A stretch of 64,000 nt of DNA from positions 18,652-82,651 of the forward strand of contig NZ_AWEZ01000060.1 in assembly GCF_000468755.1 (NCBI RefSeq), read 5' to 3'. Source of the stretch: Olsenella profusa F0195 (lineage in GTDB: Bacteria > Actinomycetota > Coriobacteriia > Coriobacteriales > Atopobiaceae). This document shows positions 26,317 to 34,710 of the stretch, piece after piece (the first letter of the stretch is position 1; the number at the start of each line of letters is the position of its first letter). Both the position numbers and the translations under genes were made by a program. The notes beneath the pieces were generated by a model. The model saw only the letters and a list, made by a program, of their open reading frames with translations. It made no database searches and had not been told where the DNA came from.

Positions 26317-28208
26317 AGCACGTCATCATCGGCACGGCGGGCCACGTGGACCACGGCAAGACCTGGCTCACGAAGGCGCTGACGGGCACCAACACCGACA
26401 GGCTCAAGGAGGAGCAGGAGCGGGGCATCACCATCGACATCGGCTTTGCCCAGCTCATGCTCCCCAACAACCAGAGCGCAAGCATCATCGACGTGCCGGG
26501 GCACGAGGGACTCGTGCGCAACATGATCGTGGGCGCCACGGGCATGGACCTTGTGCTCCTCGTGGTGGCCGCCGACGAGGGCTTCATGCCCCAGACGCAG
26601 GAACACCTGGAGATCCTGCAGCTCCTTGGCGTGGAGACGGGCATCGTCGTGCTCACGAAGTGCGACGCCGTGGACGGGGAGTGGCTCGAGGTCGTGGAGG
26701 CCGACGTTCGCGACCATGTCGAGGGGACCTTCCTTGAGGGGGCGCCCATCGCCCGCGTCTCCGCGCTCACGGGGGAAGGCATCGATGACCTCAGGCAGCT
26801 CATCGCCCAGATGGTGGAGCACGCCGTCCCCAAAAACACGGAGCGCGCCTACCGCCTGCCCATCGACCGGAGCTTCTCGAAGAAGGGCTTCGGTACGGTC
26901 GTGACGGGCACGCTCGTGGATGGCACGCTGCGGGTTGGCGACAAGCTCGAGGTCTATCCCACCCATGTGATGACGCGCGTGCGCGACCTGCAGAACCACA
27001 ACGAGTCCGCCCGAGAGATGTATGCGGGGATGCGCGTCGCGGCAAACCTCACGGGGGTCGAGCGTGCCGACGTGCGTCGCGGACGCATCATCGCACAGCC
27101 TGGCACCGTTGAGGTCACCAGGCGTGTCACCGTCCAGCTGCAGCTTACGAGCGATGCCCCCTTCTCGGTCAAGAACTCCTCGTCCCTGCACTTCTTCACG
27201 GGCACGCAGGAGGTCGTGGGCAGGGTGCGCCTGCTGGAGACGGACGAGATGCAACCGGGTGAGACGGGCTTTGCCCAGCTCTCGTTCGACGAGGACGTCT
27301 CGGCTCGCAACCATGACCGCTTCATCGTGCGCTTCTTCTCGCCCATGGTGACCGTGGGAGGCGGCAGCATCCTGGACATGGCCTCCGGGAGGCTGAAGCG
27401 CAACAACGAGGATGTCATCGCACGCCTGCGCTCCCTTGCGGGAAGCGCCACGCAGCGGGTCGAACAGCGGGTGATCGACGCCCGTCTCGCGCCCCTGCCA
27501 CGGCAGGCGCTGTCGGTGATGGAGAACCTCTCTGCGGCCGAGACCGACCAGGTCCTTTCGCCCCTGCTCGACGAGGGCCGCATCCTTGCGGTGGGAGAGG
27601 GGCTCATCTCGGCCGTCTGGTTCGATCGCCTGAGGGACAACGTGCTCGACGTCCTGCGTGGCTACCATGCCGCCCACACCCTCGAGAGGGGCATCCGCCT
27701 GGGCGAGCTGCGCGAGCGTGCGTTCTCGAGCTGTCCCGAATCCGCGGATGCCCTCATCGCCCGGTTCAGGGACGAGGGCCTCATCGAGATGGGCGGTGGC
27801 TGCGTGTGGCTGGCGGGCTTCGCGCCGAGCTTCAGTGCGGAGCAGAGCAGGCTCTACGAGCGTGTGAAGGCGGCCTTTGACGAGACGGGGTACGAGGCGC
27901 GGGGCAACGACGAGGTCAGGGTCGCGCTGGGCGTTGACGCGCAGCCCTTTGCCGAGGTGTTCGCCCGGTTGCTGGCCGATGGGGCCATCGTTGCCGTGAC
28001 GAGCGACTCCTCGGTGGGTGGCGATGCCTATCGCCGGGCGCTCCAGACGTTCCGCTCGATGTTCGAGTCCGATGATCGGGTCACCATCGCCCAGTTCAGG
28101 GATCGCCTGGGCATCTCGCGCAAGTTCGCGCAGCTGCTCTTGGACTCCTTCGACAAGGCGCGCATCTCCAAGCTCGTGGGGGACGCCCGCGTCCTGTTGG
28201 GCTCATAG
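26313..28208 (+). CDS. selB: Selenocysteine-specific elongation factor SelB
   Basis: The 631-residue GTPase delivers Sec-tRNA to the ribosome at SECIS-marked UGA codons. G1 is [11 protein letters not shown] (residues 7-17), G3 DVPGHE, G4 TKCD. The C-terminal third contains winged-helix repeats that bind the SECIS, ending with RKFAQLLLDSFDKARIS. The ATG overlaps the selA stop by 4 bp, so the two are translationally coupled. Length is normal for bacterial SelB. Confidence 0.96.
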   Translation: MKHVIIGTAGHVDHGKTWLTKALTGTNTDRLKEEQERGITIDIGFAQLMLPNNQSASIIDVPGHEGLVRNMIVGATGMDLVLLVVAADEGFMPQTQEHLEILQLLGVETGIVVLTKCDAVDGEWLEVVEADVRDHVEGTFLEGAPIARVSALTGEGIDDLRQLIAQMVEHAVPKNTERAYRLPIDRSFSKKGFGTVVTGTLVDGTLRVGDKLEVYPTHVMTRVRDLQNHNESAREMYAGMRVAANLTGVERADVRRGRIIAQPGTVEVTRRVTVQLQLTSDAPFSVKNSSSLHFFTGTQEVVGRVRLLETDEMQPGETGFAQLSFDEDVSARNHDRFIVRFFSPMVTVGGGSILDMASGRLKRNNEDVIARLRSLAGSATQRVEQRVIDARLAPLPRQALSVMENLSAAETDQVLSPLLDEGRILAVGEGLISAVWFDRLRDNVLDVLRGYHAAHTLERGIRLGELRERAFSSCPESADALIARFRDEGLIEMGGGCVWLAGFAPSFSAEQSRLYERVKAAFDETGYEARGNDEVRVALGVDAQPFAEVFARLLADGAIVAVTSDSSVGGDAYRRALQTFRSMFESDDRVTIAQFRDRLGISRKFAQLLLDSFDKARISKLVGDARVLLGS

Positions 28209-28225
28209 GTGCTAGCGTGTCATAG

Positions 28226-28241
28226 GCTGCCTGCGGGCAGC
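28226..28241 (+). terminator. Small hairpin between selB and yedF
   Basis: GCTGCC and GGCAGC pair around TGCG, followed by ATAACGAG. It is too weak for certain termination; it shares GGCTGCCTGCGG with the much larger hairpin at 29140-29176. Confidence 0.4.
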
Positions 28242-28260
28242 ATAACGAGAGGAGAATGGT

Positions 28261-28878
28261 ATGGCACAGAAGATTTCGGTTGACGCGATGGGGAAGGAGT
28301 GCCCGATTCCCGTCGTCATGACCCTCAAGGCCATGAAGGGGCTCACCGAGGCCACGACGGTCGAGACGATGGTCGACAACAGGACGGCGGTGGGGAACCT
28401 GCAGCGCCTCGCCGAGGAGAAGGGCTGCACCTGCTCGGTCGAGGGGGACGATGGCGCCTTCACCGTGAGCATCGAGGTGCCCGAGGGCGGCATCAGCGAG
28501 GGCGACGACCAGGCCTTCGTGGCCTCCTGCACCCCCCAACGCAAGAACGTCGTGGTGCAGATCGCCTCCGACACCATGGGCATCGGCGCCGATGACCTGG
28601 GCAAGCAGCTGCTCAAGGGCTTCATCTACGCCCTCGCCCAGCTCGATGATCCTCCCGCGACCGTCCTGCTGTACAACGGCGGCGCTCACGTCTCCTGCGA
28701 GGGCTCCGACTCCCTCGAGGACCTCAAGGCCCTCGAGGATCGTGGTACCGAGATCCTCACCTGCGGCACCTGCCTCGACCACTACGGCATCGCGGACAAG
28801 CTCAAGGTGGGTGGCGTGACCAACATGTACACCATCACCGAGAAGCTCGCCCAGGCGAGCCTCATCATCCGCCCCTAG
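28261..28878 (+). CDS. yedF: Selenium metabolism protein YedF
   Basis: The 205-residue two-domain protein has an N-terminal TusA domain (DAMGKECPIPVVMTLKAM, Cys14) and a C-terminal DsrE/DsrF-like domain (about 100-205) with CGTCLDHYGIADKLKVGG. This arrangement is the YedF type linked by comparative genomics to selenium use. It probably carries selenium as perselenide between the desulfurases and SelD. AGAGGAG precedes the ATG. It is followed by a DUF3343 gene after 11 bp, echoing the tusA-DUF3343 pair at 15 kb. Confidence 0.93.
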   Translation: MAQKISVDAMGKECPIPVVMTLKAMKGLTEATTVETMVDNRTAVGNLQRLAEEKGCTCSVEGDDGAFTVSIEVPEGGISEGDDQAFVASCTPQRKNVVVQIASDTMGIGADDLGKQLLKGFIYALAQLDDPPATVLLYNGGAHVSCEGSDSLEDLKALEDRGTEILTCGTCLDHYGIADKLKVGGVTNMYTITEKLAQASLIIRP

Positions 28879-28889
28879 GCGGCCGCCGC

Positions 28890-29129
28890 ATGGCGATACG
28901 GAGAAGGCCCCAGCTGGTGATCTCGTTCGCGACCACGACGGCCGCCATGGCCGCCGAGGCGTACTTCAAGGAGCAGGGGCTGCCGGGGCGGATCATCCCG
29001 CTTCCCCGCGAGGTGTCCGCAGGCTGTGGCCTCTCCTGGAAGGCCGACCTCGCCGACGAGGCCACGCTCACCGAGGCGCTCGACGTTGCGGGCATCGCCT
29101 TCTCCGGCGTGCACCACGTCACCATCTAG
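28890..29129 (+). CDS. DUF3343 domain protein (putative Se/S carrier-like), copy 2
   Basis: The 79-residue protein resembles DUF3343: QLVISFATTTAAMAAEAYF then LPREVSAGCGLSWKA. A single conserved Cys lies in GCG, unlike the CxxC of copy 1, so the two may have different roles. It follows yedF closely, as such proteins often do in selenium loci. No ribosome site is strong; GGCGGCCGCC precedes the ATG. Confidence 0.8.
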   Translation: MAIRRRPQLVISFATTTAAMAAEAYFKEQGLPGRIIPLPREVSAGCGLSWKADLADEATLTEALDVAGIAFSGVHHVTI

Positions 29130-29139
29130 CTCGCCCATG

Positions 29140-29176
29140 GTGCCGGCTGCCTGCGGTCTTTGCAGGCAGCCGGCAC
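29140..29176 (+). terminator. Large perfect hairpin after DUF3343 copy 2
   Basis: GTGCCGGCTGCCTGC and GCAGGCAGCCGGCAC form a 15-bp perfect stem with loop GGTCTTT. The downstream GTCCCTCGTGCC lacks a U tract. It may end most transcription before the last cysteine desulfurase or stabilise the upstream mRNA. Confidence 0.6.
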
Positions 29177-29232
29177 GTCCCTCGTGCCATCGGGCGCGCT
29201 GGTGCTCTCACCCAACCTGAAAGGTGGATCCC

Positions 29233-30378
29233 ATGATCTATCTCGACAACGCCGCGACCACGATGCGCAAGCCCGATTGCGTGGTTGAGGCCGTGACCAG
29301 GGCGCTCACCACCATGGGAAATGCTTCGCGCGGGTCGCACGGCGAGGCCCTCGCCGCCTCGCGGGTTGACTTTGCCTGCCGCCAGCAGCTTGCGCGCCTG
29401 TTCGGCTGTCCCCGTCCCGACCACGTGGCCTTCGCCCCCAACTCCACCGAGGCCCTCAACGTGGCGCTCATGGGCACGCTGAGGCCGGGCGATCACGTGA
29501 TCACCACGGTGACGGAGCACAACTCGGTCCTGAGGCCCCTCTACCGCCTGCAGGCGGAGCGCGCGGTCGAGCTCTCCTTTGTGGGCGTCGACGAGTTGGG
29601 GCGGGTGCGGCTGGAGGAGTTCGAGCGGCTCGTGCGTCCCAACACGCGCGCCATCGTGTGCAATCACGCCTCCAACGTGACGGGTAACCTGCTCGACCTC
29701 GCACCCGTGGGCCGGGTGGCCCGCGAGCACGGACTCCTCCTCATCGTCGACGCCTCCCAGACGGCCGGCGTCATCCCCATCGACATGGATGCCATCGGCA
29801 TCGACATCCTCTGCTTCACGGGCCACAAGGGGCTCATGGGCCCCCAGGGCACCGGTGGCCTCTGCGTGAGGGAGGGCGTGGAGATCGAACCCCTCAAGGT
29901 GGGTGGCACGGGCGTGCAGTCCTACTCCAAGATCCAGCCCAGGGAGTATCCCACCCGCCTGGAGGCCGGCACCCTCAACAGCCATGGGTTGGCGGGCCTC
30001 TCGGCAGCCCTGGACTACCTCGAGGAGGTGGGGCCCGACACCATCGCGCGCCACGAGCGCGCCCTTGCGGAGTCGTTCTATGAGGGCGTGCGCGCCATCG
30101 AGGGCGTCCGGGTGTACGGGGACATCGTGCTGCCCGACCATGGGCCGCGCTGTGCCGTGGTGGCCCTCAACGTGGGCGACTACGAGTCCGGCGAGGTCTC
30201 GGACGCCCTGGCCCAGGACTATGACATCGCCACGCGCCCCGGCGCACACTGCGCCCCCCTCATGCACGAGGCCCTCGGTACCGTGGAGCAGGGCATCGTG
30301 CGCTTCAGCTTCTCCTGGTTCAACTCCTCCGACGAGGTCGAGGCGGCCGTGCAGGCGGTCGCGGAGATCGCGGGATAG
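29233..30378 (+). CDS. Aminotransferase class V cysteine desulfurase / selenocysteine lyase-like, copy 2
   Basis: The 381-residue PLP enzyme starts MIYLDNAATTMRKPD. PLP lysine K199 is in FTGHKGLMGPQG and the catalytic Cys in GAHCAPLMHEALGT. It is the same subfamily as the enzyme at 16669 and could supply selenium or sulfur to YedF/SelD. The ATG at 29233 follows AAAGGTGG; an in-frame GTG at 29224 is less likely. It closes the selenium module and converges on a TetR gene. Confidence 0.9.
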   Translation: MIYLDNAATTMRKPDCVVEAVTRALTTMGNASRGSHGEALAASRVDFACRQQLARLFGCPRPDHVAFAPNSTEALNVALMGTLRPGDHVITTVTEHNSVLRPLYRLQAERAVELSFVGVDELGRVRLEEFERLVRPNTRAIVCNHASNVTGNLLDLAPVGRVAREHGLLLIVDASQTAGVIPIDMDAIGIDILCFTGHKGLMGPQGTGGLCVREGVEIEPLKVGGTGVQSYSKIQPREYPTRLEAGTLNSHGLAGLSAALDYLEEVGPDTIARHERALAESFYEGVRAIEGVRVYGDIVLPDHGPRCAVVALNVGDYESGEVSDALAQDYDIATRPGAHCAPLMHEALGTVEQGIVRFSFSWFNSSDEVEAAVQAVAEIAG

Positions 30379-30402
30379 GCCCGCAGGCGGAGGCGCCCTA
30401 CG

Positions 30403-31077
30403 TCAGGATGCCGGGCGCCGGTCCAGCCCCAGGATGAGCACGACCGCATCCAGGACTCGCTCCGTGAGGCTCTGGATGCGCTGGTCGGTTGGCTCTGTCC
30501 CCATCAGGCCCGTGAGGACATCATGGTAGTAGCTCACCGTGATGTCGTTCATGAGCTCGATGCGCTCCTGGCTGATGCCCAGATCGCTCGCGCAGGGCTC
30601 GAGCACGCTCAGGTTGCGCTCATGGAGGTTCCCCAAGAGGACCATTGAGAGGACGGCTCCGCTGAGGTGGTCGAGCTGGTTGGGATAGATGGAGTAGTAG
30701 CGCTTGACCACCTCGTCCAACATCGAGCTGCTGGCCCCGAAGAAGAGGCTGTTGAAGATCTCAGGCTTGCGGAAGGTGAAGAGGCAGAACTGGCGCCAGC
30801 TCCAGAGGTAGGTCTCGAGGGGCGTGTCATGGGGGATGTCGTTGTCAACCAGCGACCGGCAGTAGCTCTCGAGATATCCCACGAGCGAGAGCTGCACGAG
30901 CTCGTCCAGGTTCTGGAAATAGAGGTAGAGCGTGGCGCTGCTATAGCCGGTGCCATTGGAGATCTTCCGTATGGAGACGTTGGCGATGCCGTCTTGGTCT
31001 ATGGCCTTGCGCGTCGCGCTGATGAACGACGCAATGATGGCGCGACGCTCCTCTTCGGTGTAGCTTGTTCTGCCCAT
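30403..31077 (-). CDS. TetR-family transcriptional regulator
   Basis: The 224-residue protein has an N-terminal TetR helix-turn-helix (about residues 10-55, SIRKISNGTGYSSATLYLYF) and a helical ligand domain of unknown specificity. It faces the selenium operon convergently and has a 266-bp divergent region with the DUF3841 pair. Its own upstream region contains TTTTTCTATAACG on its coding strand, similar to the TTTCTATACA before grdX, so regulation of both is possible but unproven. Confidence 0.88.
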   Translation of the reverse strand: MGRTSYTEEERRAIIASFISATRKAIDQDGIANVSIRKISNGTGYSSATLYLYFQNLDELVQLSLVGYLESYCRSLVDNDIPHDTPLETYLWSWRQFCLFTFRKPEIFNSLFFGASSSMLDEVVKRYYSIYPNQLDHLSGAVLSMVLLGNLHERNLSVLEPCASDLGISQERIELMNDITVSYYHDVLTGLMGTEPTDQRIQSLTERVLDAVVLILGLDRRPAS

Positions 31078-31156
31078 GATTCGTCTGCCTGTACGTTTCT
31101 CGGGATGTCCGGTCGTAGGTTCAAGGTACTTCGCTAGCTTCTTATGTCGTCATGTA

Positions 31157-31188
31157 TGTTAATTGTAATCGTTATAGAAAAATATAAT
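31157..31188 (+). promoter_or_regulatory. AT-rich promoter region between the TetR gene and the DUF3841 pair
   Basis: TTAATTGTAATCG is followed by a perfect TATAAT at 31183-31188 in an AT-rich block. It probably drives the DUF3841 genes, with a leader of about 150 bp, and may also serve the divergent TetR gene. Confidence 0.45.
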
Positions 31189-31343
31189 GCAACCGGGGCT
31201 CATGACCTCTCCGTTTCGACCATCCACACACTTTGATGCCACGAACTGCCGGCCACTCTATATCATAAGCATGTTTGTGGTCCGTGAGAGCGCGATTGGG
31301 CGCCCACCGCTCTGGTGGCGCGTGAGCAAGAGGGAGCTGGCCT

Positions 31344-31955
31344 ATGACTACGACCCCAACGATGTCCTCACACCAGACTCCGGACGTCGTCACCTGCTGG
31401 ACGCGTCAGGTGCCCCAGGTGGTGGAGGAGATCGAGAGGACGGGCCGCTATGTGGTGCGCGAGGAGTACGTGCGTGCCAAGAACGACACCATATCCGACT
31501 ATTACCTGGGGCTATATCGGTGGTACACCCACGGGTGCCGGCGCCTCGTCGACATTCCCGCCGACGCGGACCTCCCCATCTGGCTGGCGCTCACCCCATC
31601 GGGACGTCTGGGCATGGTGGAGGGAACCGTGTCCCTTACGCTTGCGGTGCCACGCGACCACCTCTTCGTCCTGGACTATGACAAGTGGGGCTATCGTGTG
31701 AACGACTGGTACGTGCCGTTGGACGAAGCCGACGAGCAGCGCCACAACGAGGAGCTCGCCCGCGTGGGCGTCACCAACGAGTCGCTGCTCTTCACCAGCG
31801 ACAAGGGCAACTTCTATCCTGCGCTCAAGCGGAAGATCGAGGCAAGCTGGCAGCGGGTGTTCTCCTCCGCGAACGAGGACATGGAAAAGAACGTGGGAAC
31901 GATCTGGGAGATACGGAAGGAGTGGGTCATCGATGTCGAGCGATGGCATGGGTAG
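31344..31955 (+). CDS. DUF3841-like protein, copy 1
   Basis: The 203-residue soluble protein has no signal or membrane segment. It resembles DUF3841 proteins, with the start of the domain at VVTCWTRQVPQVVEEIERTG, a region PIWLAL, and LDYDKWGYRVNDWYVP. Function is unknown for the family. It overlaps its paralogue by 23 bp. The ATG at 31344 follows GAGGGAGC; an ATG at 31362 is an alternative. Its place between a TetR and a selenium-type LysR gene is the only functional clue. Confidence 0.65.
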   Translation: MTTTPTMSSHQTPDVVTCWTRQVPQVVEEIERTGRYVVREEYVRAKNDTISDYYLGLYRWYTHGCRRLVDIPADADLPIWLALTPSGRLGMVEGTVSLTLAVPRDHLFVLDYDKWGYRVNDWYVPLDEADEQRHNEELARVGVTNESLLFTSDKGNFYPALKRKIEASWQRVFSSANEDMEKNVGTIWEIRKEWVIDVERWHG

Positions 31956-32583
31956 CGAGGCGCATGGCGCCTCTGCCACGAAGGCTGACACCATACGCCT
32001 CTGGACCGCCCAGGCGCAGGTCGTGCTTGACACGCTCGAGCGCGAGGGCGTCTATCGCGTGAAGATGCGCTTCGTGGACCAGAAGTTCGGCGACACGGCG
32101 TGGATCTTCAGGAAGGCGTACCAGTTCTACGTGCATGGCGCAGAGCGACTCGTGCCGCGTCCCGAGGGCAGCGAGTCGGCTATCTGGTGCTACCGCAACG
32201 CGCGTTGGGCGACGATGGACGAAAACTGCACGCTCCTGCAGCTTGAGGTCCCACGTGACCAGGTGGTGCTCTTCGACCTCAGGAGCTGGAACCGGATCCT
32301 CAACCTTCAGTACATCCCCCTGGACGGCGAGGACGAGCACCGCTGGCGGCATGAGCTCAAGGAGCAGGGCATCACCAACATGAACAAGGTGTTCCAGACG
32401 CCCATGTACCCGTTCCTCAGGCGCAAGGTCGAATCCAGCTGGGAGCGCCTCTTCACGTCCGCGCAGCACTGTGAGGACGAGTACCTCCAGGCGGGGCTGT
32501 GGGAGCTTCGCCCCGAGTGGATCGTGCTCAGGGTGGGCTTTGGGGGAGACTTCACCCCCTATGCCCAGGGGCATGGAGCATAG
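31933..32583 (+). CDS. DUF3841-like protein, copy 2
   Basis: The 216-residue protein is a clear paralogue of the preceding one: TIRLWTAQAQVVLDTLEREG aligns with its start, LFDLRSWNRILNLQYIPLDG with LDYDKWGYRVNDWYVPLDE, and both share the order EELxxxGxTN and SWxRxFSS/TS near the C-terminus. It reads from an ATG within the end of copy 1, with GGAGTGGG nearby. Function is unknown; the pair may form a heteromer. Confidence 0.65.
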   Translation: MSSDGMGSEAHGASATKADTIRLWTAQAQVVLDTLEREGVYRVKMRFVDQKFGDTAWIFRKAYQFYVHGAERLVPRPEGSESAIWCYRNARWATMDENCTLLQLEVPRDQVVLFDLRSWNRILNLQYIPLDGEDEHRWRHELKEQGITNMNKVFQTPMYPFLRRKVESSWERLFTSAQHCEDEYLQAGLWELRPEWIVLRVGFGGDFTPYAQGHGA

Positions 32584-32736
32584 GTGCGAAGCGCGTGGAG
32601 GGGCTGGTTCTCAGGTGGTGCCACAACGATGGCAGCATATCGGACGAGCTGTGTCTATACTTATCCATATCCAGTTGATTGACGGCCCTGCATGGCCTGG
32701 GCCCCCATAACCGTCGGCGGAAGGGTATAGGCATCC

Positions 32737-33642
32737 ATGGATTTCAAGCAGCTCCAGTCCTTCGTGACGGTCATCCGGTACGGGAGCTTTACGAAGGCGG
32801 CGGAAAGCCTCTCCATCTCGCAACCCACCATCTCCACCCATGTCCGTGCCCTTGAGGAGGAGCTGGGAACCCCCTTGGTGCTTCGGACGGCCAAGCATGT
32901 GGAGCTTACCCCCCAGGGCAATCGCGTGTTCGAGCAGGCCGTCACGATGCTCGCCATGCGCGACCGCATGCTCGAGGTCATGCAGAGCCGCGAGCGCAAT
33001 GCCATCTATCTGGGCACCTCCTCCATTCCCTCGGCATACATCCTGCCGGAGGCGCTGCCGGAGTACGCGCGCCTGCACCCAGAGATCCGCTTCCTGATAT
33101 ACCAGCATGACAGCCAGGACATCGTCAGTGGGCTGACCGAGGGCGTGTACGACGTGGGCCTCACGGGCATGCCAGCGGACGAGCCATCGCTCGAATGCGT
33201 CGCCTTCTGCAAGGATCACATGGTCATCGTCACCCCTCCCGACGAGCGCTTCTCAGCGTCGCAGGGCGCCCCGATGGAAGTCGCCCAGAGGCTTCTGACC
33301 ACGGAACACATGGTCATTCGCAATGAGGGGAGCGGCAGCCGCGCAACCATGGACAGCATCCTCGACGGCATGGGCATCACAGACGAGGCGCTCGACATCG
33401 TGGCGCGCGTGAACGACCAGGAGACCATCAAGAACCTGGTCGAGAGCGGCTTTGGCATCACCGTGGTATCGTCGCGCGCCGTGCGCGACCGTGTGGCCGC
33501 AGGGCGGCTCCTCCAGTTCGAGATTCCGTGTCCCGCCGCGGAGCGCATGCTCTATCTGGCCTATCGCAAGAACTCGCTCTTTGACGAGCACGCCCAGGAC
33601 TTCGTGACCTTCCTGCGTCTCCACTATGCCAGCGAGGGCTGA
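32737..33642 (+). CDS. LysR-family regulator, probably selenium-metabolism-associated
   Basis: The 301-residue protein has an N-terminal winged helix-turn-helix (MDFKQLQSFVTVIRYGSFT, about 1-60) and a type 2 periplasmic-binding-like sensor domain (about 90-295). Its sequence and its position next to sel genes resemble the selenium-metabolism-associated LysR group. The effector is unknown. The ATG has only GGAAGGG upstream. Nothing divergent lies directly beside it, so its targets are probably the sel or grd genes. Confidence 0.85.
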   Translation: MDFKQLQSFVTVIRYGSFTKAAESLSISQPTISTHVRALEEELGTPLVLRTAKHVELTPQGNRVFEQAVTMLAMRDRMLEVMQSRERNAIYLGTSSIPSAYILPEALPEYARLHPEIRFLIYQHDSQDIVSGLTEGVYDVGLTGMPADEPSLECVAFCKDHMVIVTPPDERFSASQGAPMEVAQRLLTTEHMVIRNEGSGSRATMDSILDGMGITDEALDIVARVNDQETIKNLVESGFGITVVSSRAVRDRVAAGRLLQFEIPCPAAERMLYLAYRKNSLFDEHAQDFVTFLRLHYASEG

Positions 33643-33679
33643 GGGGCCGTGGGGCGTCCCGTGCGCCTCTCGCCAGGTC

Positions 33680-33916
33680 TTATGGGTCCATCACCCAGAA
33701 CGTCGTGCCCAGCGTATCGAAGGCCACCTGCACGTGACGTGCGGCAAAGAACGCCTTGATCCTCTCCTTTGCCCCTGAGAGGTCCTCGGGGCCAGCCTCG
33801 AGGGAGAAGGTCTGCCCACCACAGGCATCATGCAGGTGCACGGTAACGGCAGGAAACGTTCCCGCCAGGGACTTCTTGAGATCGATGACGTCGTCGAGGG
33901 GAATGACTCTACGCAT
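33680..33916 (-). CDS. Small conserved-looking protein with an HDACGG motif
   Basis: The 78-residue protein is not firmly recognised. It has a KKSLAGTFPAVTVHLHDACGG segment, a helix at AKERIKAFFAARH and ends TTFWVMDP. I see resemblance to small RDAC-type proteins, but this is uncertain. An AAGGAGGG site (complement of 33919-33927) precedes the ATG, which supports it as a real gene. It is convergent with the LysR gene. Confidence 0.55.
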   Translation of the reverse strand: MRRVIPLDDVIDLKKSLAGTFPAVTVHLHDACGGQTFSLEAGPEDLSGAKERIKAFFAARHVQVAFDTLGTTFWVMDP

Positions 33917-33927
33917 GACCCTCCTTC

Positions 33928-34617
33928 TCGTGGGTTGGGATGTGGGGGTTCTACCCGTTCGCGATGCCTGCTAAGCTGGTGACGGATCCGATGCCACCGT
34001 CCCCGTCCGTCCCGTGCGCGTCTGGGTGCGCGTTTGGGCCCCAAGTGCGTGCTGCCTCGACTCGTCCTGTGGCGTCCGTACCGCTCATGCCCTTGTCTAG
34101 GGTGCCATTGACCGGTTTTTTGGTTTGTGAGGCGCGGAATCCTGGTGCTCAGGGCGAAGACACCGCGCACTTCGGGCCTTATCGCTCCCATGGGGTGGCC
34201 TTTGCGCGGGCGCGGGTGGGTTCTGGCAGATGAGTCATGGTCCTGTCATGGTTCTCATGGGGCGGCTCACGCGCTTTCGTCAGCGGCCTTGCCGTGTACG
34301 CTAGGGGGTGCTTGGAACAGGACGATGGGAGGCATGTGGGCGCGTGCGAGGAGATGAGGGCGACCTGTCACGTGGCGCGCTTGGGATGCCCATCGTCAAC
34401 CTCCGTCCCGTTGGCCTGGGACCCCTTGCGGGGTCCTGAGCGCTGGGTGGCCCCTGCAGGCGCTGGACCTCTTTGGCGGCGAGATCGAAGCGCACATCAT
34501 CAGGAGGCAGTGCCCGGTGGGAGAGCTCAGGGCACCTGTTCGCCGAATATGTCGGTACGAGCGGGGGTGGCCAGGAGGGGCACGTGACGCACCGGGTCGT
34601 GTGCAAGCTGTGAGCGC
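33928..34617. other. About 690 bp without a convincing gene
   Basis: All open frames here have shadow-like composition (Arg/Pro/Ser-rich) and no good ribosome site. One plus-strand frame at about 34457-34530 reads ALDLFGGEIEAHIIRRQCP, which faintly resembles the C-terminal linker of NuoF-type flavoproteins (EAH...K.CPAG) but has no intact flanking domain. It may be decayed coding DNA. I see no repeats, tRNA or CRISPR in it. Confidence 0.4.
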
Positions 34618-34645
34618 TTGACTTGAGCTGGGCGGATGCTACAGT
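34618..34645 (+). promoter_or_regulatory. Promoter upstream of rimP-nusA-infB
   Basis: TTGACT (34618-34623) and TACAGT (34640-34645) are spaced by 16 bp. The expected start is about 80 bp before the rimP GTG. Confidence 0.65.
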
Positions 34646-34671
34646 AGTCACATAGCAGGATCGTAGTCGTA

Positions 34672-34710
34672 GGAAGTGGGGCAGAACGCTTGCCCCGCTT
34701 CCTTTTGTAT
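34672..34710 (+). terminator. Attenuator-like terminator in the rimP leader
   Basis: GGAAGTGGGGCA (34672-34683) pairs with TGCCCCGCTTCC (34691-34702), with one T-G pair, 7-base loop, followed by TTTTGTAT. It lies between the promoter and the rimP ribosome site, so it can stop transcription of the whole nusA-infB operon before the first gene. Confidence 0.7.
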
